From Fundidesulfovibrio terrae (GTDB lineage Bacteria > Desulfobacterota > Desulfovibrionia > Desulfovibrionales > Desulfovibrionaceae): a stretch of 64,000 nt of DNA. Under the pieces are notes generated by a model. That model was not told the DNA's origin. It did no database searches and saw only the letters and a list, made by a program, of their open reading frames with translations. The position numbers and the translations under genes were made by a program. The number at the start of each line of letters is the position of its first letter. The first letter of the stretch is position 1. Shown here in pieces: positions 25,993 through 33,839 of the stretch. The stretch is taken from contig NZ_JAKZFS010000002.1 in the NCBI RefSeq assembly GCF_022808915.1, forward strand, positions 744,001 through 808,000, in the 5' to 3' direction.

Positions 25993-26052
25993 AGATAATT
26001 CTCATTTAGCCTTGACTTCGACAACAAGTGGGCTATCTGAAGAAATATTCAG
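25993..26052 (+). promoter_or_regulatory. Candidate promoter and operator of the perR gene
   Basis: TTGACT (26012-26017) and TATCTG (26034-26039) are 16 bases apart. ATAATTCT (25995-26002) just upstream is shared with the rbr leader at 26594-26601. An inverted repeat CTGAA-N6-TTCAG (26037-26052) overlaps the -10 box. Either could serve PerR autoregulation. Confidence 0.45.
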
Positions 26053-26069
26053 CTACGAGAGAGGTTCTC

Positions 26070-26540
26070 ATGCTCCAGACTGAATCCATGGCCATGGATT
26101 TCGATTCGGCTTTGGAACGGTTCAAGGTCATCTCCCAGGACAAGGGACTGCGCTTGACGCACCAGCGTCTCGAGATCCTGCGCGAGCTGGTCGGAGCCAA
26201 GGACCACCCCAGCGCCGAAATGGTCTTCGGACGCGTGCGCCGCAGGCTGCCCACCATATCCCTGGACACGGTCTACCGCACGCTCTCCACCTTTGATGAT
26301 CTCGGCCTCATCATGCGCGTGCCGGTGACGGGCGACCAGGGCCGCTTCGACGCCGACACCAGCCCGCACCACCATTTCGTCTGCTCCCGTTGCAAATCCA
26401 TCTACGACTTCTTCTGGGAAGAGTTCGACCAGCTCGTGCTCCCGGGAGACTCCGAGGCTCTCGGGCGAGTGGACGACCGCCGCGTGGTAGTCCGCGGCGT
26501 CTGCCAGGGATGCCTGGGCGGCTCCGGAAGAGACGCCTGA
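26070..26540 (+). CDS. perR: Fur-family peroxide-type regulator (PerR)
   Basis: A 156-aa metal-dependent repressor. The start [11 protein letters not shown] has AGAGAGG five bases upstream. The winged helix has [14 protein letters not shown] and [16 protein letters not shown]. The dimer domain has [20 protein letters not shown] and a second CxxC (GVCQGC) near the end, forming a structural Cys4 zinc site (Cys105, Cys108 and the last pair). The gene order perR-rbr-rdl is that of D. vulgaris, where PerR represses peroxide defence, which supports PerR over Fur or Zur. Metal-site His/Asp residues fit but sensing specificity is inferred. Confidence 0.88.
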   Translation: MLQTESMAMDFDSALERFKVISQDKGLRLTHQRLEILRELVGAKDHPSAEMVFGRVRRRLPTISLDTVYRTLSTFDDLGLIMRVPVTGDQGRFDADTSPHHHFVCSRCKSIYDFFWEEFDQLVLPGDSEALGRVDDRRVVVRGVCQGCLGGSGRDA

Positions 26541-26553
26541 TTTTCAAATCGTC

Positions 26554-26601
26554 TTGACCGGAACCTCCGTTTTGGTCTATCATTGTCTTCAGAATAATTC
26601 T
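26554..26601 (+). promoter_or_regulatory. Candidate rbr promoter with a PerR-like box
   Basis: TTGACC (26554-26559) and TATCAT (26578-26583) are 18 bases apart. AGAATAATTCT (26591-26601), an exact AGAAT-A-ATTCT palindrome, lies where transcription would begin. Its ATAATTCT core also occurs before perR. Confidence 0.5.
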
Positions 26602-26634
26602 TAAAACATTTTCAATCGCAATACGGGAGGAACC

Positions 26635-27129
26635 ATGTCCAAGTCCGAGAAGAATCTGTGGGAAGCGTTCGCCGGAGAATCCCAGGCCAACCGCAAATAT
26701 CTGGCCTTCGCCAAGCAGGCTGAGAAGGAAGGCTTCAAGCAGGTCGCCAAGCTCTTCCGCGCCGCGGCCGAGGCCGAGACCGTGCACGCCCACACTCACC
26801 TGCACACGCTCAAGGGCGTCGGAGCCACCGCCGACAACCTGAAGGCCGCCATCGCGGGCGAGACCCACGAGTTCGAGAGCATGTACCCCAAGATGATCGA
26901 GGAGGCTAAGGAAGAGGGCAACAAACAGGCCGAACGCTCCTTCCGCTACGCCAACGAGGTGGAGAAAGTCCACGCCGACCTCTACTCCAAGGCCCTGGCC
27001 GATCCCGCCGGGCTCAAGGAAACCGAGTATTACATCTGCTCGGTCTGCGGGTACACCTGCGAGGACCACGCCCCGGACAAGTGCCCGGTCTGCCAGGCCG
27101 CGTCCAAGGCGTTCTACACGGTCGGCTAG
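26635..27129 (+). CDS. rbr: Rubrerythrin
   Basis: A 164-aa non-haem iron peroxidase reducing hydrogen peroxide to water in anaerobes. The N-terminal four-helix part has the di-iron Glu/His motifs ([50 protein letters not shown]). The C-terminal rubredoxin-like knuckle pair is [10 protein letters not shown] and DKCPVCQA. It is shorter than the about 191 aa of D. vulgaris rubrerythrin. GGGAGG precedes the ATG. It lies between perR and the rubredoxin-like gene, its probable electron donor. Confidence 0.94.
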   Translation: MSKSEKNLWEAFAGESQANRKYLAFAKQAEKEGFKQVAKLFRAAAEAETVHAHTHLHTLKGVGATADNLKAAIAGETHEFESMYPKMIEEAKEEGNKQAERSFRYANEVEKVHADLYSKALADPAGLKETEYYICSVCGYTCEDHAPDKCPVCQAASKAFYTVG

Positions 27130-27134
27130 TGTCG

Positions 27135-27170
27135 CAAGTTTGAAAAACACGAATATGTTTTTCAAACTTG
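27135..27170. other. Perfect 15-bp AT-rich hairpin between rbr and the rubredoxin-like gene
   Basis: CAAGTTTGAAAAACA (27135-27149) is the exact reverse complement of TGTTTTTCAAACTTG (27156-27170), with loop CGAATA. It starts six bases after the rbr stop. No T-run follows directly. It may stabilise the 3' end of the rbr message or separate expression of the two genes. Confidence 0.8.
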
Positions 27171-27245
27171 AAATCGATGGTTTTTCTTGGTTGCGTCTTG
27201 GATTCGCACGGACGGATTCCAGGGGCGCAACACGAGGAGACGTTC

Positions 27246-27407
27246 ATGGATAAGTGGGAATGCCCCTGCGGCTATGTCTACGACCCGGCCGAGGGCGACC
27301 TTGAGCACGGCGTCAATCCCGGCACTGCCTGGGATGACGTGCCGGGCGACTGGGTCTGCCCCAAGTGCGGGGCGGAAAAGGAATATTTCGAGAAGGTCGG
27401 GGAGTAG
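27246..27407 (+). CDS. rdl: Rubredoxin-like protein with a C-x-C first knuckle
   Basis: A 53-aa iron-sulfur protein. It has the rubredoxin core [31 protein letters not shown]. The second knuckle is normal (Cys38, Cys41). The first is WECPCGY: Cys6 and Cys8 with one residue between, instead of the usual C-x-x-C-G. The codons (TGC CCC TGC GGC) leave no doubt about the reading. It likely passes electrons to rubrerythrin. The position matches rdl of D. vulgaris. Confidence 0.88.
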   Translation: MDKWECPCGYVYDPAEGDLEHGVNPGTAWDDVPGDWVCPKCGAEKEYFEKVGE

Positions 27408-27429
27408 CCCGGCCTTTCCCTGGCGAACG

Positions 27430-27459
27430 AAAGCCCCGGGCGCGAGCCCGGGGCTTTTT
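27430..27459 (+). terminator. Terminator of the perR-rbr-rdl cluster
   Basis: AAGCCCCGGGC / GCCCGGGGCTT stem with a short loop, followed by TTTTTAGTTTT. Confidence 0.9.
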
Positions 27460-27551
27460 AGTTTTCGTGTCGAGGCGCTTCGCGAAAGCTGAACCAGTGC
27501 TTCAACTTCGTTGGCGGCCGGGGATGCGTGAAGAGGTTCCGGGAATCCGCC

Positions 27552-29027
27552 CTAGGCCCGCGCCAGGCCGTTGCCGTCCAGCAGCGTGAACCACGCCTGG
27601 ATGACCTCTGGGTCCCATTGGCTTCCGGAGCCCTTCTGGAGGATGGCGCGCGCGGCATCGACGCTGCGCGCGTTATGATAGGCGCGGTCGGAGGTCATGG
27701 CCTCGAACCCGTCCACGACGCTGACCAGGCGGGCCAGGAAGGGGATGTCCCCGCCCTTGAGCCCCTCGGGATAGCCCGAGCCGTCGAAGCGCTCGTGATG
27801 GTGGTAGACGATGGGGAGCACCCGGGTCAGGCTTTCCACCTTGCTCAGGATGGTGCGCGCGATGGCCGGATGCTGGCGCATGATGGGCAGTTCTTCCGGT
27901 TCGAGCGCCCCGGGTTTGTTGAGGATGCTGTCCGGGACTCCGATCTTGCCCACGTCGTGGAGCACTCCCGCCGTGCGCACCAGGTCGATCTCGGCCTGGG
28001 TCAGCCCCAGGTGGGTGGCGAGCTTGGCGGCGTAGCGGCTCACCCGCTCGGAGTGGCCCCTGGTGTAGGTGTCCTTGGCTTCCACGGCGTGCACCAGTGA
28101 GAAGACGATCTCGTCGTTGACCGTCTTGAGCCGCGTGCAGGCGCGTTGGCTTTCGAAGCAGAGCGAGGCATGGGCCGCGAACAGCGTCAGGAGCTGCAGG
28201 TCGGAAAAGGAGTAGGGCTGGCCCGAGTCCGAGCGCAGGGCCACCACGGCCCCGGGGGAGCCGTCCGGACCGGACACGCAGACCCCGATGGCCGAAACCG
28301 GGATGGATCCCCCTTTCACGTTCTGGCCGAACGCCTCGCGCAAAAGCGGTTCCTCCAGGAGCATGGGGCGGCCCCGGGCGGCCAGCGATCCGGCCAGGGA
28401 CTCGAACCAGGTCCGCACGCCGGGGTATTCGCGGAAATAGGGACCGATGAGCACGTGGTTTCCGCATTTGGCCGCGGCGGAGCCGTTGGAGCCCTCTTTG
28501 TAGAAGAAGGCGATGCCGTCGGGGGCGAAGGCCGAACGCACCTGGGAAAGGAATTCCTTGATCAGGGCCCTGGTGTCCTTGCGGGAAGACATGGCGCTGG
28601 AGAGATCGAGCATGCGCGAGAGGTCGCTGACCGCGTCCTGCTGCGTGCGCAGGGAGCGCTCCTTGAGGGCCTTGAGCACGGCGGCGCGAAGGTCCTCCAC
28701 GCGGAAGGGCTTGAGCAGGTAGTTCACCGCGCCCAGGCGCACGCATTCCACGGCGTTGTCGATTGTGCCGTAGCCGGTGAGCACGATGACGTCCGTGCCC
28801 GGCGCGATGCGAGAGGCGGACTTGATGAGGTCCATGCCGCCCGCTCCGGGCATGCGCATGTCGCTCACGATCAGGTCAAAAGATTCTTGTTCGAGGAGGG
28901 CTGCTGCTTCGAGCCCGTCGCGCGCTGTGACGACCCTGGATGCCAAGCCGGAAAGAGCCTCAGCGCAGACTTCAAGCAGGTCAGGCTCGTCGTCCACAAG
29001 CATGATGCAAGGTCCGGCCTTGTTCAT
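27552..29027 (-). CDS. Response regulator with GAF and HD-GYP output
   Basis: A 491-aa cytoplasmic protein. A receiver (residues 4-120) has acidic VDDEPD, phospho-acceptor Asp56 (LIVSDMRMP), TGYGT and KPFRVEDL. A GAF-like middle covers about 150-300. A complete HD-GYP domain follows: His357-Asp358 in LHDVGKIGVPDSILNKPG, then HHHERFDGSGYPEGL. Phosphorylation should control c-di-GMP hydrolysis. The start MNKAGPCIML is placed at the usual distance before the receiver; a longer in-frame start at 29093 exists. It is divergent from the HDOD-kinase gene, which could be its phosphodonor. Confidence 0.9.
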   Translation of the reverse strand: MNKAGPCIMLVDDEPDLLEVCAEALSGLASRVVTARDGLEAAALLEQESFDLIVSDMRMPGAGGMDLIKSASRIAPGTDVIVLTGYGTIDNAVECVRLGAVNYLLKPFRVEDLRAAVLKALKERSLRTQQDAVSDLSRMLDLSSAMSSRKDTRALIKEFLSQVRSAFAPDGIAFFYKEGSNGSAAAKCGNHVLIGPYFREYPGVRTWFESLAGSLAARGRPMLLEEPLLREAFGQNVKGGSIPVSAIGVCVSGPDGSPGAVVALRSDSGQPYSFSDLQLLTLFAAHASLCFESQRACTRLKTVNDEIVFSLVHAVEAKDTYTRGHSERVSRYAAKLATHLGLTQAEIDLVRTAGVLHDVGKIGVPDSILNKPGALEPEELPIMRQHPAIARTILSKVESLTRVLPIVYHHHERFDGSGYPEGLKGGDIPFLARLVSVVDGFEAMTSDRAYHNARSVDAARAILQKGSGSQWDPEVIQAWFTLLDGNGLARA

Positions 29028-29223
29028 GGTCTTGCTGTCCCCGGTATAGGTTTTTCTCGCCCGTGAAACGGCCTTACTCCAAGGGAACTCCATTTGTCCA
29101 GTATATCGCGGACTTCTGATTTTGGCGGCGCGGAAAGATTACTGGGCGGTTTCCTTTTATGATCGGATGATTTAGAAGTCGCCCACACGTTTGTTTTACC
29201 CGCAACCCAATCCCACGGTGAGC

Positions 29224-31881
29224 ATGCGTCAGGAGCCAACCCAGATAGCCACGGAGCGGATGCGCGCTCTCATCGAGAGCATCGAGCATCTTCCGTCCGC
29301 GCCCGCGTCCGCCAGGCGCCTCCTGGCCATATCCACTCAGGAAGCGCCGGACATCGCCGTGCTGGTCGAGGCCCTGGAGGCCGACCCGGCGGTTTCGGTG
29401 CGCGTCCTGCGCCACGCCAATTCCGCCGGGTTCAACCGCTCCGAGTCCATCTCGGACATCCGCCAGGCCGCCATGTTCCTGGGCACGGACATCGTCTGCA
29501 ACCTGGCGCTGTGCGTGTGCGTGCGCGAGGAGTTGCTCAAGTCCTTCGAATCCGGGGACACGCCCGTGCGCGAAATCTGGCGGCACAGCCTGGCCTGCGC
29601 CTGCGCCGCCAAGCTCTTGGCCGAGCGCTGCCGCCCGAGGCTTTCCGGGGCGGCCTTCGCGGCCGGGCTTTTGCACGACTGCGGCAAGCTGGCGCTCCTC
29701 TCCGCCGAGGGCGAGAACTACGCCGCCCTCCTGGGGGACGAGTTCCTCGTGGGGAACCTGCTGGTCAAGGCCGAACAGGAAGCTTTCGGGGCCGACCACT
29801 GCCTGGCCGGGAAATGGCTTCTGGAACGGTGGATGCTCCCGGAAGCGTTCATCGAATCCGCCTGGATGCACCACCAGCACGCCAGCGCCCTGCTCGGGGT
29901 GGGAGAAGCCTCGGTGGTCAGTCTTATCGTGGCCTTGGCCGACCGTCTGTCCCACGAGGCCATGGGCACGCTTCAGGCCGGGGCCTACGACGCCGAATGC
30001 CTGGGATGCGCCGCCGGGCTCGGACTCAGCGGACCGGCTGATCTGAACGCGGTGCGCGAGGGCATCGGCAAGTATTTCGCCGAACGGGCCGGCCTGTTCG
30101 ACCTGAGCGAGGACGCGGCCGCCTTCTACTGCAACGCCCTGGGCCGGGCCAACCGGCGCCTGGGCGGGGCGAACCTGGCGCTTTCCGGCAAGAGCGTCCT
30201 GCTCGAGCGCGACGTGCAGTCCCTGCGCAACGTGGCCCTGGCCGGGGTCGAGCTCACCCGGGCCGATACGCCCCAGGACGTGCTCTTCGCCCTGGCCAGC
30301 TGCATGCGCGAGCGTTTCGGGGCTACCGACGGCTTCGCCTGCCTGACGGACCCGGCCCTTCTGATCTCCAGGGGGCACGCCTGGACCGTGGGCACAGGCG
30401 TGCGGCCCGTGACCCTTCGCCTGGACCTGGGGCTCGACCCTCTGCCCGAGGACGCGGCCACCGTCCACCCCAAGATTTCCGGCAATCTCTCAGGATGCCG
30501 CACCCGGGCGAGCGCCCTGTCAGGACCTGAAGGCCCGCCCATCCACTATCTGGACGGGGTGGCCATGGTGGGCGTCACCGAGGGCGGGGAGGCTTTCGGG
30601 GAGCTGCTCTATCTGCCCGTCGGGGGAATGCTCTCCCATGAGGAACGGGCCGCCGTGAGCCTCTTGGCCCAGCTGGCCGCCCAGGCGTTCCGCAGGCTCG
30701 AGCTGGTCAAGCGCTGCGAGGCGCGCTCCGAGCGCCTGAGCGAAGTGATGCGCTCCATGCAGGACATGAACGACAAGCTCCTCAAGACCCAGCGTCTGGC
30801 GGCCGTTGGCCAGCTGGCCGCCGGGGCCGCCCACGAGATCAACAATCCCCTGGCCATCATTTCCGCCCGCGCCCAGCTCATGGAGATGCGCGAGCCAGAC
30901 CCGGTCAAGAAGAAGGGCCTGCGCCAGATGGTGGAACAGATCGAGCGCATCAGCGCCATCCTGGGCAGCCTGATGGATTTCGCGCGCCCGGCCTCGCCGC
31001 GCATGGAGGTCATGAATCCCCGGGACGTGATGGACCGGGTGCTGGGGCTCACCGAGGGGGGGCTGGTCAGCCAGGGGGTCGCGGTCAAGCGCGACTACAA
31101 ACCCTCGGTGCCGGACATCAAGGCCGACCCGCGCCAGATGGAGCAGGTGCTCCTGAACCTGGTGCTCAACGCCCAGCACGCCATGGAGGGCAGGGGCGGG
31201 AGCCTTTCCGCCGGGATATCCTACTCTCCGGCCAGCGACGCCGTCACCTTCACCATGGCCGACACCGGGGAAGGCATCCCGTCGGAAAACCTGGACAAGA
31301 TTTTCGACCCGTTCTTCACCACCAAAGGCGAGGGCAAGGGCACCGGGCTTGGGCTCTCCACGGCCTACGGCATCATCCAGGCCCACAAAGGGCGCATCGG
31401 GGTGGAGAGCGTTCCGGGGCGCGGAACGACCTTCACCGTGGTCCTGCCCAGGGACCCGGCCGGGCAGGCCCTGGCCCCGGGAGGGACCGCCGAGCACCGC
31501 ACCCCCAGGCAGGCCGTGCTGGTGGTGGACGACGAGCGCCATATCCGGGAAATTCTACGCGAATCCCTCGAATCCAAGGGATATGCCGTCGAGGTGGCCG
31601 AGGACGGGGAAAAAGCCCTGGAACTCCTGCGCGCCAACCGCTACCGGCTCATGATCCTGGACATCCGGATGCCCAGCCGCGACGGTCTGTCGCTCATGCG
31701 CGAGGCCGCCACCTTCGCCCGGCCGGCCACGCCGGTGCTGGTGCTCACTGGGCTGGCCAGCGAACAGGAAATCCTTGAAGCCCGAAACCTGGGAGCGGCG
31801 GCATGCCTGCGCAAGCCGTTCCAAGTGGAAGAGCTGCTGGCCGAGGTGAAGCGGCTCCTGGGCGACGAGCAGGGGCGATGA
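29224..31881 (+). CDS. HDOD-GAF-histidine kinase-receiver hybrid
   Basis: An 885-aa soluble hybrid kinase. An HDOD domain (about 20-240: [29 protein letters not shown]) is followed by a GAF-like region (about 340-500), HisKA with His537 in [16 protein letters not shown], HATPase ([38 protein letters not shown]) and a C-terminal receiver with Asp813 (LILDIRMPS) and [10 protein letters not shown]. Alternative starts GTG 29218 and TTG 29191 are possible; no ribosome site decides. It overlaps the next gene by four bases (ATGA). An HDOD sensor input on a kinase is uncommon. Confidence 0.9.
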   Translation: MRQEPTQIATERMRALIESIEHLPSAPASARRLLAISTQEAPDIAVLVEALEADPAVSVRVLRHANSAGFNRSESISDIRQAAMFLGTDIVCNLALCVCVREELLKSFESGDTPVREIWRHSLACACAAKLLAERCRPRLSGAAFAAGLLHDCGKLALLSAEGENYAALLGDEFLVGNLLVKAEQEAFGADHCLAGKWLLERWMLPEAFIESAWMHHQHASALLGVGEASVVSLIVALADRLSHEAMGTLQAGAYDAECLGCAAGLGLSGPADLNAVREGIGKYFAERAGLFDLSEDAAAFYCNALGRANRRLGGANLALSGKSVLLERDVQSLRNVALAGVELTRADTPQDVLFALASCMRERFGATDGFACLTDPALLISRGHAWTVGTGVRPVTLRLDLGLDPLPEDAATVHPKISGNLSGCRTRASALSGPEGPPIHYLDGVAMVGVTEGGEAFGELLYLPVGGMLSHEERAAVSLLAQLAAQAFRRLELVKRCEARSERLSEVMRSMQDMNDKLLKTQRLAAVGQLAAGAAHEINNPLAIISARAQLMEMREPDPVKKKGLRQMVEQIERISAILGSLMDFARPASPRMEVMNPRDVMDRVLGLTEGGLVSQGVAVKRDYKPSVPDIKADPRQMEQVLLNLVLNAQHAMEGRGGSLSAGISYSPASDAVTFTMADTGEGIPSENLDKIFDPFFTTKGEGKGTGLGLSTAYGIIQAHKGRIGVESVPGRGTTFTVVLPRDPAGQALAPGGTAEHRTPRQAVLVVDDERHIREILRESLESKGYAVEVAEDGEKALELLRANRYRLMILDIRMPSRDGLSLMREAATFARPATPVLVLTGLASEQEILEARNLGAAACLRKPFQVEELLAEVKRLLGDEQGR

Positions 31882-33209
31882 GCCGGGTCCTGGCCGTTGC
31901 CAGCGGAAAGGGCGGCACGGGCAAGACCAGCATCTCGGTGAATCTGGCCCTGGGCCTTGGACGCCTGGGGCGCAAGGTTTGCCTGCTGGACGCCGACCTG
32001 GGCCTTTCCAACGTGGACGTGCTGCTGGGGATCTCGCCGGAACTCACCCTGGAGCACGTCCTGTTCGAGGGCGTGCCCATGGAGAAGGCCGTGGTCCGGG
32101 TCGCCCCGGGCCTGGACGTGGTTCCCGGCGGGTCCGGCGTGTCGCGCTTGGCCGACCTTTCCCGCGACCTGCGCTCGGCCATGTCCGCCGAATTCTCCAA
32201 ACTCTCCGGCTACGATTACCTGGTGGTGGACGGCTCGCCCGGCATCTCCAGCCAGGTGATATCCCTGTGCCTGGCCTGCCCGGAGCTTCTGGTGGTGGTC
32301 AATCCCGATCCCTCGTCCATCACGGACGCCTACGCCCTGGTGAAGGTCCTCTCGGAAAACGGACTGCGCCGAAGCCCCTACCTGCTGGTGAACAAGGCCC
32401 GTTCCCGGGACTCCGCCGGAGAGATATTCGCCCGGGTGCGCGGGGCCATGCTCAAGTATCTCAAACTCGACGCCCGCTACCTGGGGCACGTTCCCCAGGA
32501 CCCCCACGTCTCGGCCGCCGCTGCCCGGCAACGCCCCCTGATGGAGCTCTTTCCGGCTTCCGGCGCAGGCAGGGCCATCCTCGGTCTGGCCAAGAACCTG
32601 GATGAGGCCCGCTTGCCCCAGGGAGTGGACCAGGCCGACCCGGCCTCGGTCATGGAGGGCACCCTGGTCAGGATGCGCGAGTCCTCGCCCTTCCGCTCGG
32701 AACGCTCCCCATCGGTGCAGGCCCGCCGGGCCCTTGACTCGGCCATCAACATGGCCGGGCTCCTGGAGAATCCCGGCCGCCAGGACCGGGCCGAGGTGGC
32801 CGCCAGGCTCAAATCCCTGCTGGTCAAGGCGCGAAGCGTTCTGGACCCAGGAGGGCTGCCGCTCTCGTCGCCGCCGGTCAAGCCGCAGGCCGTCCCAGTG
32901 CGGGTGGCGGTCATCAGCTCGGATACGTCCATCGGGGATATCCTCTCGGAGAGCCTGGGGGCGGCGGGCATGGCCGTGAACACGGACGGGGGGCGGGCGG
33001 ACGCGGCCGTGGTGTTCTGGCGGGGCAGCCGGGACGTTCCCGAGCGGCGCCTCGCCGAACTCGGCAACGTGCGCTACGTCTACGTGCGAAGCGTGGCTTC
33101 CAAGGAGGTTCCCCTGTTCGGGCGGGGTCCGGCGGAAGTCATGGACATGCCCTTCAAGCTGGAGGACCTGGCCGGGGCCGTGCGCCGGTGCGCTTCCGGC
33201 CCGAAATGA
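31878..33209 (+). CDS. MinD/ParA-like ATPase with a C-terminal degenerate receiver domain
   Basis: A 443-aa protein. The deviant Walker A GKGGTGKT is at residues 10-17, then LLDADLGLSNVDVLLG and YDYLVVDGSPGIS (Walker B), as in FlhG/MinD-type ATPases. From about residue 341 a second domain, VRVAVISSDTSIGDILSESL then ADAAVVFW, VRYVYVRS and MPFKLEDLAGAV, follows the receiver strand-helix order, but the phospho-acceptor Asp is replaced (VVFW) and the usual Lys of KPF is Met. It is therefore a likely pseudoreceiver. Its ATG overlaps the kinase stop, so the two are made together. FlhG-type ATPases position flagella or other polar machinery; this role is a guess. Confidence 0.82.
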   Translation: MSRVLAVASGKGGTGKTSISVNLALGLGRLGRKVCLLDADLGLSNVDVLLGISPELTLEHVLFEGVPMEKAVVRVAPGLDVVPGGSGVSRLADLSRDLRSAMSAEFSKLSGYDYLVVDGSPGISSQVISLCLACPELLVVVNPDPSSITDAYALVKVLSENGLRRSPYLLVNKARSRDSAGEIFARVRGAMLKYLKLDARYLGHVPQDPHVSAAAARQRPLMELFPASGAGRAILGLAKNLDEARLPQGVDQADPASVMEGTLVRMRESSPFRSERSPSVQARRALDSAINMAGLLENPGRQDRAEVAARLKSLLVKARSVLDPGGLPLSSPPVKPQAVPVRVAVISSDTSIGDILSESLGAAGMAVNTDGGRADAAVVFWRGSRDVPERRLAELGNVRYVYVRSVASKEVPLFGRGPAEVMDMPFKLEDLAGAVRRCASGPK

Positions 33210-33291
33210 GCCGGAGAAATTCGTCCGGCGGCTCGACGCGGGCCGGATGATGGGTTATGGTTGGTTTCCAAGCCGATAAAGGAGGCTGGCC

Positions 33292-33609
33292 ATGATGAAG
33301 AAAGTGTCCATATTCGACGAGGCCAAATTCACCGACCTCACCTTTCACAGTTTCCTGGTGCACGATTCCGAACACTTCAAGGCCATCAACTTCAACTTCA
33401 AGGCCGGGCAGAGCATGCCTGTGCACTCCCACGACATCGAGGGGCAGCTGTCCATCGTGGTGCTTTCCGGCGAAGGGGAGTTCTTGTCCGAGGACGACGC
33501 CATCCCGGCCAAGACCGGGGACGTGCTCATATCCGACATCTCCGAGCCCCACGGCGTCCACGCCATAACGGACATGCGCGTGCTCGTGACCATCGCGCCC
33601 CCCATCTGA
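33292..33609 (+). CDS. Cupin domain protein
   Basis: A 105-aa single-domain beta-barrel. Cupin motif 1 is PVHSHDIEGQLSIVVLSGEGE and motif 2 is GDVLISDISEPHGVHAITD, both carrying His ligands for a metal. AAAGGAGG precedes the start; MM allows two adjacent ATGs. Substrate unknown. It is followed by a strong terminator. Confidence 0.88.
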   Translation: MMKKVSIFDEAKFTDLTFHSFLVHDSEHFKAINFNFKAGQSMPVHSHDIEGQLSIVVLSGEGEFLSEDDAIPAKTGDVLISDISEPHGVHAITDMRVLVTIAPPI

Positions 33610-33664
33610 CCGGCGGGCGGCGGACCGGCGGGCGAAGCCCCCGGCTCAGCCCGTGAAGCTTGTT

Positions 33665-33719
33665 GCAGCGCGGCCGCGGCCTGGAAACTCTCCGGACGCG
33701 GCCGCGCTGTCATTTTTTC
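33665..33719 (+). terminator. Terminator after the cupin gene
   Basis: GCAGCGCGGCCGCG pairs with CGCGGCCGCGCTG around a loop of about 20 bases, followed by CATTTTTTCG. Confidence 0.75.
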
Positions 33720-33839
33720 GTGCTCCTGCCGGGGAGCACGCCCGGAGGGGGCATGGCTGCCGCCATGTCGGGTCCGCACGTGCGGTGCGGGCGTGAAACG
33801 GGACGGAGGGAATGCCGCCCCCGGACGGAGAGAGCCGGG

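Noticed and set aside
33720-33739. A GTGCTCC/GGAGCAC hairpin after the cupin terminator
   Set aside because: It is short, has no T-run and directly follows a stronger terminator, so no separate role is claimed.
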